The notes beneath the pieces are model-generated. The model had not been told where the DNA came from. It saw only the letters and a list, made by a program, of their open reading frames with translations, and made no database searches. Shown here one piece after another: positions 1 through 11,453 of a stretch of DNA of 64,000 nucleotides. Every line of letters starts with the position of its first letter. Position 1 is the first letter of the stretch. Made by a program: the position numbers and the translations under genes. The stretch comes from Porpolomopsis calyptriformis (lineage: Eukaryota; Basidiomycota; Agaricomycetes; Agaricales; Hygrophoraceae), in the NCBI GenBank assembly GCA_951640195.1, contig OX621170.1, positions 1,736,001-1,800,000 on the forward strand, read 5' to 3'.

Positions 1-390
1 AGGTTAAGACTGAGGAAGATGACATTCCTCCTAGTCTGCCATGGAGTCTGACCAATAACTAGTTAGGGGAGGAGGTGAGGAAGATAGCAATGAGTTTCAT
101 CAAGGGGAAGGCTGAGGAGTTGCAGGCCTCTGGTAGTGAAACCAATGGGGCAATTTATTGGGGGAACAAGTTGGCTGCCTTAGATAGTCAAGTAGTTTCT
201 AGTTTTGTTGAGTTTCTAAGGGAGAGCTTAATACAGGAGGTAGCCAAGATGGAATAGTTTCTTTGGATAGCTAATCAGACATGGACTCCCCCTTTTGTAC
301 AAATAGTCTTTGCTGCCAATAAGGACAGCCCCCTCCAAAAAGAGAAGAAAAGAGCAGAATTTTAAGAGAGTAAATGGTAATTTTATGATA
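1..390. other. Unassigned left edge
   Basis: No recognisable gene or LTR. A 60-codon open frame at 75-257 has no motif I recognise and could be a gag remnant or chance. The stretch directly precedes the last 46 bp of an LTR-B, so the rest of that LTR is missing and this DNA must have been joined to it by deletion or insertion. Confidence 0.4.
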
Positions 391-436
391 CCCTCTAATA
401 TGAGAAGTAAAACCATTCAACTACTAAATCATAACA
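391..436 (+). repeat. 3' end of a truncated LTR-B (5' LTR of Element 1)
   Basis: These 46 bases match the last bases of the complete LTR-B copies at 7351-7716 and 11084-11453 (CCCTCTAAT..GAGAAGTAAAACC..AATCATAACA) and end in the expected CA. The gag leader of Element 1 follows at once, so this is read as what is left of its 5' LTR. Confidence 0.7.
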
Positions 437-599
437 AGAATTGAACTTCCTTCTTGCACATCAATTGGTCTTCACTCTGGATCCTGCTGAACACTTATCA
501 CAGTCAATTTTCTCATCTGCAGATTTAGACACTCCTTTCCAACCTTTACACTTCCAAACCCCCACAGAATCTATTATCCCCCTTTCCCCCTCAATGTCA

Positions 600-1960
600 T
601 CAATGTCCTAATAAGAATTTGAAGCTGATCAAACTATACCTGCACCCAGACCCAGTAACATTCCCCCCACCATTCCAGAAGTAGAAGATGTCATTGAATT
701 TAACATGGCTTAAGAACTCAAAGATCTAAGAGGACAACTCGACCAATTCCAAGCCTAGTACTTCAATGAACTTGATACAAGTGAATAGCTCTGAGAAGAA
801 CTAGAGACCCTCAAGAAGAAGCAACAAGAAGAATGTGAGCCAACTACCCCTCATGACAATCAGTACTTCGAGGACCTGAGCTTTCCCCTAGCAATCCTTT
901 CATTTATACCCCAAGAAGAATGCCATCCATCCAACCCCCTTTCCAACCCCCTTTCCCCATTATGGCTCAACCTCCCACTCAGACAGCTGCTCCCCCCATG
1001 ACACCAGCCCCTTCTAAGATCAAAATCACTGATCTGACTAAGTACAATAGAACTCTAGAGAAGCTTGAAGACTTCATTCACCAATATCATCTCAACTTTG
1101 CAGTCAGAACCTTCACTGACCAACAGAAGGTTATCTATCTGCTCTCATATCTCAGTGATGGCAACCCACAGGCTTGGGGACAACTGTATACTGAAATGGT
1201 TGAAGGAATGAGGAATTATATGTGGAACTTTGCAACATTTTTGGATGAATTTCAAGAATCTTTTGGAAGGATCAATCCAGTGTCAAAGGTGAGGATCAAC
1301 CTAGAAAAGGTGAAGATAACAGGGATGGTTGAAGACTACAACCTTTGGTTCATGCAACATGCAACAAGCATTGGTTGCAATAAAGCTGCCTTATTCTAGT
1401 TGTACAAGGCTAGACTCCTCCAACTGATCTGGATATGAATTTATTCAATGGACAACATGCCAATGACTTTACTGGATTGGATAACGAAAGTGGCTCAATT
1501 TGAAGAGCAATACCAGGAACAGCAAGCTGAACAAGTGTTATATGCAAGTCGAGATCAAAAAGGAAAGAAGTCTAATGTCAAGTCAAATCCCTAAGGAAAC
1601 CCTTCCTGCTCCCCCACTACCACTACATCATCCCCAATTAAGCAAGAATCAAAAGAAGCCTCTCTCAAAACCATGAAATGAGACAACTCCTCTATTACCT
1701 GTTACAACTGTGGCAAAAAGGATATTACACTAATGAATGTCAAAGCCCATGCACTGATGACATTCCAGCATGTCAGGAAGCCACATCCTCAACTTGAGGA
1801 AGAGGAGGAAGTCATGGTTGAGGATGAGGACAAAACATCTGAACCATAATCAGATTGATACAGAAGAATCAGAAGTGTGGATTGAGGAAGTACCTGAGAA
1901 GGAAGAAAGGACAGTGAAGGACAACTTGAAAGATATGGGAATTGCAAATTAGGACAAGGA
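600..1960 (+). pseudogene. gag: Element 1 gag relic
   Basis: Decayed capsid gene of a Ty3 element. An N-terminal coiled-coil-like part (about 700-840, rich in E, K, Q and L) leads to a capsid core at 920-1399 with the usual pattern: K-I-x-I-T-D-L at the start, a YLLSYLSDGNP segment and an LDEFQESFG segment. A zinc knuckle follows at about 1700-1740, starting C-Y-N-C-G-K-K; one base is lost inside it, so the last Cys is in another frame, and its His is replaced by Asn. In-frame TAA/TAG/TGA codons and at least one indel show it is dead. The frame changes near 915, so the true start cannot be fixed. Confidence 0.7.
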
Positions 1961-2079
1961 GAGATGGGCTATACTAGCTTGAGCATTAAAAGAGCAAAAG
2001 GATTTTCAGTCTGGCCAAGTGCTAAGAACCTGAGCACTTCAGCTGTGTTTCATGTATGTATACCATCATCTTAAGAAAG

Positions 2080-3587
2080 ATTTCATTTTCTTGGTACACT
2101 TGAACAGGGCAAAGGTGCTCTTGAATTTTACCTTTGGATTACAAGTGCTGACAATCTTCAATGAGTAGCTATCATAGCACTCATTGACTCTGGGGCCTCA
2201 GGGAATTTTATTGATGAAGCTTTCATTTGTCAAATAAAGATATTGACCTATCCATTAGATGAGGTTGTACCAATATAAAATGCCAATGGTTCCAAGAACC
2301 AAGGAGGTCCTATCACACATGATACAGACCTGTTCATTGAGGCACCAGATTTATCTTTTCGAGAATGAATACAGTTGGAGATCACCAACTTAGGAAGACA
2401 ACAGCAGGTTATCCTCAGCTTCCTATGGCTCTTGTGACACAACCCCACTATCAATTGGACAAAAGGCACCTTAACCTTCACATCTGGTAATACACTGTTC
2501 AGTAGTATGTGAGTTGGATTATTGCCCCCACAGGAAGAACTCTACATCTTTGATTCAAGTCTGAAACATGACTCCTTTATCCATTTGGTCAGAGTTGACC
2601 ACTCTCAACCAGTTTCCATCAAGGAGGATATTATATCCTTTATTCCCAGTCATTATCATAATTTCTGGCCAGTCTTTCATACTGCAGAATTCAATAAACT
2701 CCCTCCTCAACATCCTTTTAATTAGGCAATCAACCTCTATCCAAACACTAAATTCCAAGTTGGAAAACTCTACCCTCTTTCCCCCTATGAACAGGTGGAA
2801 CTTAACAAGTTTATTGATGAAAACCTCTGAATAGGTCAAATACATCCATCAAAATTGCCTCAAGCTGCTTCTTTCTTCTGTGTGAAAAAGGCTGAAGAGA
2901 TTAATGCCAAAGGTATTAGTGCTGGCCTACATCCTATTCAGGACTATTATATATCAATTCAAGAACCATTCCTAATCACTACCCTGTTCCACTTTTGTTG
3001 GAAATCCTCCAAGTGCTGAAGCTTGCTACTGCTTCCCTCTTCACTGTTATTGATATTCAATAGGGATTCAACAATATACAACTCAAGGAAGGTAATGAAT
3101 GGAAAGCAGCTTTCATCACCAATCATAGACTCTTTGAACTGACTGTTATGTTCTTTAGACTACAGAACTCCCCAGTATCTTTTCAATGAATGATTAATAT
3201 TCTTTTAAACATGTTTTGGACTCTGGCTGTGTCCATATCTACATTGACAATATTCTTATCATGGGTGACACCACAGAAGGAATTTGCCACTGGACTGATG
3301 AAACCTTAAAAACTATGGAGAAAAATCAACTGTCCACTAAACTAGTCAAATGTCAAATGGAGAAGTCCTCTATTACCTATCTCAGTATAATCATCTCTAA
3401 GGGTCAACTTGCTATTAATCCAAAAAAGGTGGATACTATTATCAACTGGCCTACACCCTAAAAATTGTGAGATCTCCAGTCCTTCCTTAGCATCACCAAC
3501 TTTTGGTGTTAATATATAAAGAGCTTCTCCTTAGTTGTTTGTCCCCTCTGTGGCCTTTTATAGAAAGACCAACCTTGGGATTAGTCT
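2080..3587 (+). pseudogene. pol: Element 1 pol relic, part 1: protease and RT
   Basis: The aspartic protease is visible at about 2174-2222 as A-L-I-D-S-G-A-S-G-N-F. The linker to RT includes an NKFIDENL motif near 2800. RT shows Y-x-W/Q-G-F-N-N at about 3060, then A-A-F-I-T-N, and the catalytic box at about 3228-3257 reads Y-I-D-N-I-L-I: the second Asp of YIDD has become Asn, a G-to-A change. The thumb (KSSITYL.. INPKKVDTIINWP) follows. Several stops interrupt it. The frame runs up to 3592, where an LTR-A element is inserted, and resumes at 7229 in RNase H. Confidence 0.8.
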
Positions 3588-3592
3588 CCCTT

Positions 3593-3803
3593 TGTAACAG
3601 ATATGGCTATTACAGAGCCTACAGAGGCAGGTGATTAGTGTTGATAGGTGTTTGGCACCTCAGAGCAGTATATAGGCTGTATTTACCACTATTTACAGTA
3701 TGTTTTAACCCTTTGCCACTGCTTGTACCAGAGATACAGCACCCAATAGATATTGGTTGTATTCAGTCTAGTCTTGAGCAAGGCAAGAACCAAAACCCTT
3801 ACA
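3593..3803 (+). repeat. 5' LTR-A of the one-ORF element
   Basis: 211 bp, begins TGTAACAGATATGG and ends AACCCTTACA. The first 22 bases are nearly palindromic (TGTAACAG..CTGTTACA type). Only a few differences from its 3' partner at 7013. Solo copies occur at 9079 and 17611. Confidence 0.9.
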
Positions 3804-3947
3804 ATTTTTTGAATATCCAACATAGACTGTTGGGTTGCCAAAAACAAGCACTAATGATGTTGTAAAACATCGTCATTGATTTTTGCACAGCCACCACTAG
3901 CAAATCAATAAACACCAACACCGCTACCCCTGCACCAAACCACTGAC

Positions 3948-6813
3948 ATGCAGCAAGATAGCCAACACATTGAGGGTGGTCACAAACCACCTTTAGGTGT
4001 CACCCTGCAGACTAGCAGGGCTGAAAGTGGTGCCGACGAGGCACAACGAGTGCTACATTATCGAATGCACCCTTCACCACCGTGCTTGCATTTCATGAGC
4101 GCTCGTTCCCCCAACCCCCACAGAACTCCAGTGGGGTCCAGCAAGACCATGGAAGCCCAGAAGGAGGGAAGACGAGGCCAGCAGGAGGTAAGACAGAGGC
4201 CACATCATTGACGTCAGCCATCCCCCCATCTACCTCCAGCACCTGACCGACTCCAACAGCCACCAACCAGCCCCAGCAACATCCCAATGTTGCCCACTGT
4301 TCTTGCAACACTGACGCATGACAGAACAAAGGTCAATGAGGCCAATGACAAGCACATGAAGTGCCACATCACTACCCAATGGCAGCCCTGACCTCAAGCA
4401 CCTACATCCGCGCACCACGATCCAAGCCTAACAGCTCTTGCACCCGACCCAGAGGAAGCCCCCAGAGCCTATCAACAAGACAGCAAACTCACAGGGTGCC
4501 CCTGGAGGCACCAGACACACCAGCAATGATGCCAGCAGCCCCCCTAGCTACGTCCCACATCCACGGTGATATGACCCCTTGGTCCCCTGAGGTCCGGAGG
4601 ACATGTTCCATATATCTATGTGATCCCCCAGACGTCTACTACACTACTACGATGTCCCCGACTACGCGATTCGGCTTCCTGTCCAGCGATTTATCTCCGA
4701 ATGCTTCAGATTTCTGCAAATTTCTTCGAATTCTCCGATCCTTCGATTCGCATTCGCAGCTCATATCAAAGGATGCATCTGATAGCCAGACGTCCATTGT
4801 GTAGATCCTCATCGTTTCCATTGACCCTTTCACTGGTGGCTTCGTTCAGAAGTCTCATCCCTTTACTATATAGCATATAAAGGGATCTTTGTTTTCACAG
4901 ATATATTTACTTGTAGATATGTTTGTATCATAGAGAAGGAAGATAGATCCCATTGTCCCACGTCTAGTCCTTCATGTTTGAGCCTCTTCGATCGCCTCTA
5001 GCACTCTAGAGAGTGCTCCGAATTTCCGATTTATTCTATTTCTTCTATTTTCACGATTTCTTTGATAGCTCCTTTCTATTGTGCCTCCCATTATCTCTCG
5101 GGGCAGATCCCAGAGCTCAGATGGCTCCACATCGCATCAACGGTCCCCAGGTCGAGCCCAACAGCTCCCACCAATGCCACCGCAACACCCAACAACATTG
5201 ATGATGCAGGTCCAAGCCCAATGGCTCCAGAGGATACGACGATGACGACGCTGAAGGTGCATTTTACACACCCCCTGCTCTTGTACAACTGCACCTCGCA
5301 CATGGATCCCCCCAATGACCTTCCCAGAGATTGGGAAGGTCCCAATACATTGTCTGAATGACGACAGGTCATGCAGGATCCAGACACAGATCCTGCACCA
5401 TCTACATCCCCAATGTCTCATACGTCAGGACAAACGCCTACCTCCCAGGAGGTAGAGGACTCACAGGCGATTAGGTTGCCCACACCTGACTTTGTACCAG
5501 GGAGGTACAGTGCATTCTGCCCATTGGGGCAGAGGCATGAGAAGCTGTCATACAGATGGTGCAGTCGGCCCCTTGGCCTAGAAACAGGCTTGGGAGTGAG
5601 TGAAACTGAGACGCAATTTGCACCTCAAGGCTCCAGTATTGACAGGGTGCAGCCCATGCCCCTTAATGCAAAGCAGGAGCACATAAAGGTGCCCTTGTCA
5701 AATTATCAGCTGAGGCTAGCAAAGGCTAGAAATGCTGAAGAGGATGTCAAGCATCCTCAATACCTGTCAGACATGACAGGCGCAACCTTAAGCAAGTGTT
5801 ACCATGCTCGCGCAAATCAATCCACCTGCAGCTATGTGGGAGGAAGTAATAGACATGAGCACAAGGCTCATAATGAATACCATCAGTGAAGGACTGAAGG
5901 GTCCAGGTCTGATAGAATAGGCAGTCACAGATCCAGTAACCAAGAGACAATGTTGTCTCTAAGAAGGGGAAGGTGCAATAAAGATGCCCATCCTCATAAG
6001 AGATCTCTGTCTTGGGCAGAGGAGGAATTGATCATTGAAGCAGTGCTTCAAGCCCAGAAAATGGGTAAGACAGATAGATCAAGTGAAACCATTCTGAAAA
6101 TGTATTACAGACTCTCCCGATGGATGAGGAGACATGACTTGTACAAGTTGTACAAGGCAGGAGTTGACATTAAGTTGCTCCTCCCATCAGCTGCAGGTGA
6201 CAGCAATGAGGAAACAGAGGTGGTACAGACCAGTACTGCTAATGTATATGTCGAGCCTGTTATTAGGGCTTATGCTATGACCACAACTGAAGCGTTGCAG
6301 TATGCATCTAGACTGCCAACTGCACCAGAGCAGGCAGTAAGTCACTACTCACAAGAGACAGTGAGGGTATATGCCATGTTGGCATCATATAGTGATAACA
6401 AGGAAAACTCATTCACTGACACAGAGTCAGTTAAAAGAGATGAGTATGTCTCTATGCAACCACTGTGGGGTACCATAGGTACCTTTTTCATTGCGAAAAT
6501 ATCCTCAGACAATGAGGAGGATGGTGTTATCAACAATAACTTGTTGGATAAACAAATCACTGAGTATGGTGATGATGCACAGAGTGCTGAGGAATATAAC
6601 TCAGCATGTGCTAGTGATGCAGACAAGACACAGTCTGTGTATAGTGATAAAGCAGACAAATACATGTCTGCTAGCTATGAAGATGAAGTAGACAAATATG
6701 GGTCTGCTGAAGCCAATGATGAGGCAGATGAGAATACATCTGCTATTGATGATAATGAGGCTTATGCCTCTGACCAGCCTTCAGATGAGGAAGGTGGGTA
6801 TGAAAGCATGTAG
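3948..6813 (+). pseudogene. Single long ORF of the LTR-A element, interrupted by a solo LTR-J
   Basis: After removing LTR-J plus one target copy (577 bp), one frame runs from 3948 to 6813, about 763 codons, broken only by TGA/TAG codons (for example 4209, near 4527, near 4542, 5359 and 5887), most explicable as CGA to TGA or CAG to TAG. The N-terminal half is rich in Pro, Ser and Thr. The middle has a basic segment near 6000-6180 (KRSLSWAEEELIIEA.. YYRLSRWMRRHDLYKLYKAG). The C-terminal 120 residues are strongly acidic with repeated Y-x-S-A/D-x-x-D-E-A-D-K/E units. I recognise no domain. A Gag-like structural protein is the simplest guess, but no zinc knuckle is present. Confidence 0.6.
4567..5139 (+). 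repeat. Solo LTR-J (573 bp) inside the LTR-A element
   Basis: TGATATGACC..CGCATCA, flanked by the 4-bp duplication ACGG (4563-4566 and 5140-5143). The same 573-bp LTR recurs, inverted, at 46852-48052 around an LTR-E. It has its own TATA-type sequence near 4870 (ATATAGCATATAAAGG). The small open frames inside it are not genes. Confidence 0.88.
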
Positions 6814-7012
6814 AATCACATGTGCTGCCTTCAAAACCTCTTCTAAGAGGGGAAGGAGCAATATAATGTGGAATAGCATTTTATTTTCAGAATCATACTT
6901 GAGTCCGACTCAAGTTGCAGAATCAAAACTTGATTCTGGTGTATTTTTCGAAGCCTACATTCTAGGCTGTCATTGTTGATTGTACCCTACAGGTCAATCT
7001 GGTGAGGGTGGA

Positions 7013-7223
7013 TGTAACAGATATGGCTGTTACAGAGCCTACAGAGGCAGGTGATCAGTATTGATAGGTGTTTGGCACCTCAGAGCGGTATATAGGCTGT
7101 ATTTACCACTATTTACAGTATGTTTTAACCCTTTGCCACTGCTTGTACCAGAGATACCACACCCAATAGATATTGGTCATATTCAGTCTGGTCTTGAGCA
7201 AGGCAAGAACCAAAACCCTTACA
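7013..7223 (+). repeat. 3' LTR-A of the one-ORF element
   Basis: 211 bp, partner of 3593-3803. Followed by the target duplication CCCTT and by the resumed RNase H frame of Element 1. Confidence 0.9.
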
Positions 7224-7350
7224 CCCTTGTATTAAAAAGCCTTTGAACAGCTCAAACATCTTGTTACCACAGCCCTGTCCTTCTTACTCCCTGGCCAGAC
7301 CTTCCTTACCTCCTTGAGACTGATGCATTAGATTTCAGTATTGGTGTGGT

Positions 7351-7716
7351 TGTCATGGATACTTTTTTCCTTTCTCTTTTAGTCATACTTGATTAGTCTC
7401 ACTTCCATTTATCCTTCCATCTTACCATTTTATATATAGACTAGTCACATGTACTCCCTTTCCGACTCTTCACAAGTCACATTCCACTTCCTTTATTCTT
7501 TTTGTGACTCTTCACTAGTCACATTCCGGATTCCACTTTGTAATCATCCTTACAACTGACTTATAGCAACTCAGGTAGTTAGTATATAAAGCCTGACCTC
7601 TAGTCGGTAGGTTAAGTTCAATTCCTAGTTAACTCCCCCACTCTTTAGTCGAATCTCTATTCCTTATCAGCCCCTCTAATGTGAGAAGTAAAACCTTCAA
7701 CTACCGAATCATAACA
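7351..7716 (+). repeat. Solo LTR-B (366 bp)
   Basis: TGTCATGGATAC..CATAACA with the 5-bp duplication GTGGT (7346-7350 and 7717-7721), inside the RNase H frame of Element 1. Contains a TATA-like AGTATATAAAGCC near 7580. Confidence 0.9.
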
Positions 7717-9078
7717 GTGGTCTTATTTCAAAAACATAACAATGGTCAGCACCCTGTTGGCTTCTTCTTGAAATCTCTACTCCCTACCAAGTATAACTAT
7801 CTTACTTATGATCTGGAAATGCTTGCAATTGTCACCTCCCTCAAGTATTAGTGCTATCTTTTAGAAGGTGCAAGGGATTTTGTATTAATAAAAATGGACA
7901 ATTTAGCACTCAAGTACTTTATACAAAACAGATCCCTCTCTAGATGACAAGCATGATAGATAGAATTCTTAGGCAGATTTGACTTCAAGATTGAATACTC
8001 TCCTGGAGTCAAAAATAAAGCCAATGGACTCTCTTGCTTACCTGATCACTGTTATTTAGAAAAAGAAGAACTAGAAGGTTAAGCCCTTCTTCCTCCTGAA
8101 TGTTTCATCAATGCCATCATTTCTATGTCCAAACCCTCTTTCATGTCAAGACTTTATTTCCCTGACTTTAGTTAGATCCCAGAGGATATTTGCATCAAAT
8201 TATCTGATCCCTCTTCTGGCTACTCCTTTAGTGATGGAATTGTGAGAGATGCTGGAGATTATATTGTTGTGCCAGTGGATGTATCACTATGCACAGAAAT
8301 AATTTGATTGACCCACTCCCTACCTCATAGAGGCCATCCCAGAACCAAGAAGACATATGAGCTTGTATTGTGAAACTACACCTGGAGTAGTGCCACCCCT
8401 AATATCTATGTATTTGTATCATCCTGTCTAACCTGCCAACAAACCAAGCTTTATCCCTCAAAGCCTGCAGGTCTTCTTGAACCTATTCCCCCATTGTCTT
8501 GACCTTGGGAAGAAATTACTGCCAATCTAATCATAGAACTCCTTCAATCATCTGGTTATAATGCTGTTCTAGTTGTTGTCAACTGTTTCACCAAACATGC
8601 TCATTTTATTCCAACAACCTCAAACATCTCAGCAGAAGGAGTTGCAAAACTCTTTAGGGACAATGTATGGAAATACCACAGCTGGCCAAAAAAGATTATC
8701 ACCAATCAAGGAACTCAATTTGCTTCCAAATTTGCAAAAGATCTCAACACTTATTAGGGAATCATTTCTGGTTTATCCACTGCCTATTATCCCCAAACTG
8801 ATAGTCAAATGGAACACACTAATTAAGAACTTGAGCAATACCTTCATTTATATACAAACTTCATGCAAGACAATTGGTCTAATTGGCTATCCCCAGCTGA
8901 ATTCACATACAACAACCAATAACACTCCTCAACAAAACACACTCCTTTCTATCTCAATACTGGTCAACATCCTTTTATCCCATCTATCCCCATGACTTCT
9001 ACTTTCAATCCCACAGCAGATGCCTTCCATGATCATCTGACAGAAGCCCAAGAAGAAGCCTCAAAAGCCCTAGAAGCA

Positions 9079-9286
9079 TGTAACAGATATGGCTGTTACA
9101 GAGCCTACAGAGGCAGGTAATCAGTATTGAAGGTGTTTGGCACCTCAGAGCAGTATATAGGCTGTATTTACTATTATTTACAGTATGTTTTAACCCTTTG
9201 CCACTGCTTGTACCAGAGATACTGCACCCAATAGAGATTGGTTGTATTCAGTCTAGTCTTGAGCAAGGCAAACCAAAACCCTTACA
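9079..9286 (+). repeat. Solo LTR-A (208 bp)
   Basis: Same sequence as the LTRs at 3593 and 7013, flanked by AAGCA (9074-9078 and 9287-9291), inside the integrase frame of Element 1. Confidence 0.92.
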
Positions 9287-9901
9287 AAGCAACAGCTGAA
9301 ACTATGAAGCACTTCACAGATCACAAACAGAAAGATACCCAATTCCAAATAGGTCAATTTGTTTATCTTGATACCTGTAACTTAAAGACAGGTTATCTGA
9401 CCCTCAAACTCAATGTCTGATGCACCAGACCTTTCAAAATTCTAGAAAGAATTAGAAAAGTCTCTTATCACCTAGCCCTCCCTATTTCTTGGAAGATTTA
9501 TAACATCTTTCACATTTCACTCCTGAGACCCACTAACATTAACACCGATCTCCATCTGGAAGAAGTGGACAATAATCTCCACCTACCTCCAGATATTATT
9601 CAAGAGAAAGAAGAATACAAGGTTGAACAAATTCTCCAATATCATGGGTCCACCTGATATCATATGTATTTAGTTAAATGGGTCAGCTATCCCATTGAAG
9701 AAGCAACCTAGGAACCAAAGAAGAACCTCCTTCATGCAAGAGAACAAATTCTAGAATACAAATGATCAATTCAAACAATGACTTAGTCACTCTTTCATAG
9801 TATCAACTCCCCTTGTTTATATTTTCACTTTCATCACCCTTTTTCAACTCTGACTGGTCTTTATAACTTCCCTCATCTCCATCTTTTCCCTTCAAAAATT
9901 G

Positions 9902-11083
9902 ACATCACTATGCCTACTGAATGAACTCCTCACCAAACTGCTTGCAAATCTACTAGTGGTCATCCACCTTATAGCTGTCAGGACTGAGGTTCCAAGGGGG
10001 TTCTCTGGGCCTAACATGACACAATCTAGAGTTGACAAGTGTTCCAAAGGACAGTTGGATTCAAGGCAGAACCACAGTATGTAGATGAGTAAGTCAAAAC
10101 TAGAGAGTCTACTATGAAAAAGTGTATCTTTATATAAGAAACAATAAAAGGGGAATCTATGAAGGACTATAAGGGATGAGTGTTTTGAAGGTTATAGGGA
10201 CCTCATATGTAAGGGATAATAGTTTGTAATACAGTCTTTAAAGGGGTTTTAATAAGAGTATAGAATGAAGTGAAATAAAAGGGTAAAAAGGGACCATTAT
10301 GGATGATCCGAGTGGTACAGTAGCTTGGTTGCGCCATCCGAGGATGCTCTGATGGCGCAACCCTCAGGGGTTCTGATGAACCTATTTTAGAAAGAATCCG
10401 ACCACTGGATCTTGAGTTAGTAGCTAAGAATGAAAGTGCGCTATTCAGGTATGCTTGGATGGCGCAACTTGGTTTCTGACAATAGCCCCCGCATGTCTAC
10501 TGGAGGACAACCCCCTCAAAGCACTCCTCCTCCTCTTGCTCTCACTCCCTCTGCCTATAGTGAAGCCGAACTGGCTAGAGTTGCCTGGCAAGAAGCCTGT
10601 TGAAAGTGAAACAGTGCCCTCTCCATGTAGCCCAATGAGATAATCACACACCCCATCCCCCCTGAGCAGACCATCAAATTCATAAAGGCACATGTCAAAA
10701 CTTACATGAAGAAAATCACAAGACTGGAGGATGAACTTTATAATCAGTCAATGAGATTACAGTAGGTGAGAACAAACTGGGAGTATTAGAGAGAGAAAGC
10801 AGAGTATTGGGAAGCTAGGTATAAAAACACTATCCAGCTTCTTCCCCACCTTGGATCTCCTCTGCCCCCTATTTTCCCTAGTCCCCTTGTCATCCCTGCT
10901 GGATCATCAATGAATCCCATCATGATTCCCAATGACAATATCTCTTCCCTGGTCAACATTATTTCCCTGTCAACCAATAATCATGATAAGGACTGATCCC
11001 AGTCCTTCCCCTCCACCACACCTAACAACCCTTTCAAAAATCACCTCAAATTTTGGGATGAAAGTCCTTTTAGTGTGAGTGTA
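9902..11083 (+). pseudogene. Extra sense-strand ORF between chromodomain and 3' LTR of Element 1
   Basis: After removing the solo LTR-E (9976-10481), one frame starts at an ATG near 9918 (M-P-T-E), continues without shift through H-P-P-Y-S-P-R-M-S-T-G-G at 10482 onward, and runs to the LTR-B at 11084 with stops of the CGA/CAG/TGG type. The middle reads K-K-I-T-R-L-E-D-E-L-Y-N-Q-S-M-R-L-Q, likely coiled coil; the end is rich in Pro, Ser and Asn. It resembles the N-terminal part of a Ty3 Gag more than an envelope (no signal peptide or membrane segment seen). It may be a third ORF of this family or the start of a second, truncated element. Confidence 0.5.
9976..10481 (-). repeat. Solo LTR-E (506 bp)
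   Basis: Reads TGTCAGGACTGAGG..TTTCTGACA on +, with duplication ATAGC (9971-9975 and 10482-10486). Orientation by analogy with Element H is minus. Contains near-palindromes of the form GCGCCATCCGAG..TGATGGCGC at 10330-10361, in the presumed U3. Confidence 0.9.
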
Positions 11084-11453
11084 TGTCACAGACATATTTT
11101 TTCTTTTTCCTTTTAGTCAGACTTGATTAGTCTCTTAGCTATTTACCCTTCCACTCTACCAATTTATATATAGAGACTAATCACATGTACCTTCCTTTAA
11201 CTCTTCATGAGTCACATTCCAGTTCTATTATTCTTTTTGTGACTCTTCACTAGTCACATTCTGTTTTTCACTTTGTAATTGTCCTTACAATTGACTTATG
11301 CCAACTCAGGTAGTTAGTATATAAAGCCTGGTCTTGTAGTCAGTAAGATAAGTTCGATTCCTAGTTAGCTCCCTAATCTTTAGTTGAACATTCAATTCCT
11401 CATCAGCCCCTCCCACACAAGAAGTAAAACCATTTGACTACCAAATTATAACA
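11084..11453 (+). repeat. LTR-B, probable 3' LTR of Element 1
   Basis: 370 bp, TGTCACAGAC..ATTATAACA, about the same length as the solo copy at 7351. It lies just after the extra ORF. The flanks GAGTGTA and GAGTGTC are suggestive of a duplication but do not abut the left end exactly, so a solo insertion remains possible. Confidence 0.7.

Larger units (their letters stand above)
3593..7223 (+). mobile_element. Complete LTR-A element, one-ORF non-autonomous type
   Basis: Two 211-bp LTRs (3593-3803 and 7013-7223), TG..CA ends, and an exact 5-bp target duplication CCCTT (3588-3592 and 7224-7228). A purine-rich GGTGAGGGTGGA lies directly before the 3' LTR as polypurine tract. The 3.2-kb interior holds one long decayed ORF and no trace of protease, RT or integrase, so the element must have used enzymes from elsewhere. 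It sits inside the RT to RNase H part of Element 1 and itself received a solo LTR-J at 4567. Confidence 0.88.
7229..9770 (+). pseudogene. pol: Element 1 pol relic, part 2: RNase H, integrase, chromodomain
   Basis: RNase H begins F-E-Q-L-K-H-L-V-T-T and has E-T-D-A-x-D-F-S-I-G around 7318-7345. The integrase zinc region (H..H..C-L-T-C) lies at about 8320-8440. In the core the first two acidic residues are now Asn (T-A-N-L-I and I-T-N-Q-G-T-Q-F), both G-to-A changes, while Y-Y-P-Q-T-D-S-Q-M-E keeps the Glu. The integrase C-terminus resumes after a solo LTR-A at 9287. A chromodomain is readable at about 9619-9767: Y-K-V-E-Q-I-L.. Y-L-V-K-W-V-S-Y-P-I-E-E-A-T with two Trp codons turned to stops. 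Solo LTRs at 7351 and 9079 interrupt it. Confidence 0.82.
391..11453 (+). mobile_element. Element 1: decayed Ty3/Gypsy chromovirus with four nested insertions
   Basis: A + strand element in the order LTR-B end, gag, protease, RT, RNase H, integrase, chromodomain, an extra sense ORF, LTR-B. Its pol is interrupted by a complete LTR-A element (3593-7223) and solo LTRs at 7351 and 9079; a solo LTR-E sits at 9976 in the extra ORF. Each insertion has an exact 5-bp target duplication, and excising it restores the frame. Many stops are CGA to TGA, CAA to TAA, CAG to TAG or TGG to TAG. The 3' boundary at 11453 assumes the LTR-B at 11084 is its own 3' LTR. Confidence 0.75.

Noticed and set aside
228..416. 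62-codon frame on -
   Set aside because: Runs through the end of an LTR-B and has no motif.
4361..4880. Frames at the start of LTR-J
   Set aside because: They cross the LTR boundary at 4567 and are not kept in the second copy of the LTR.
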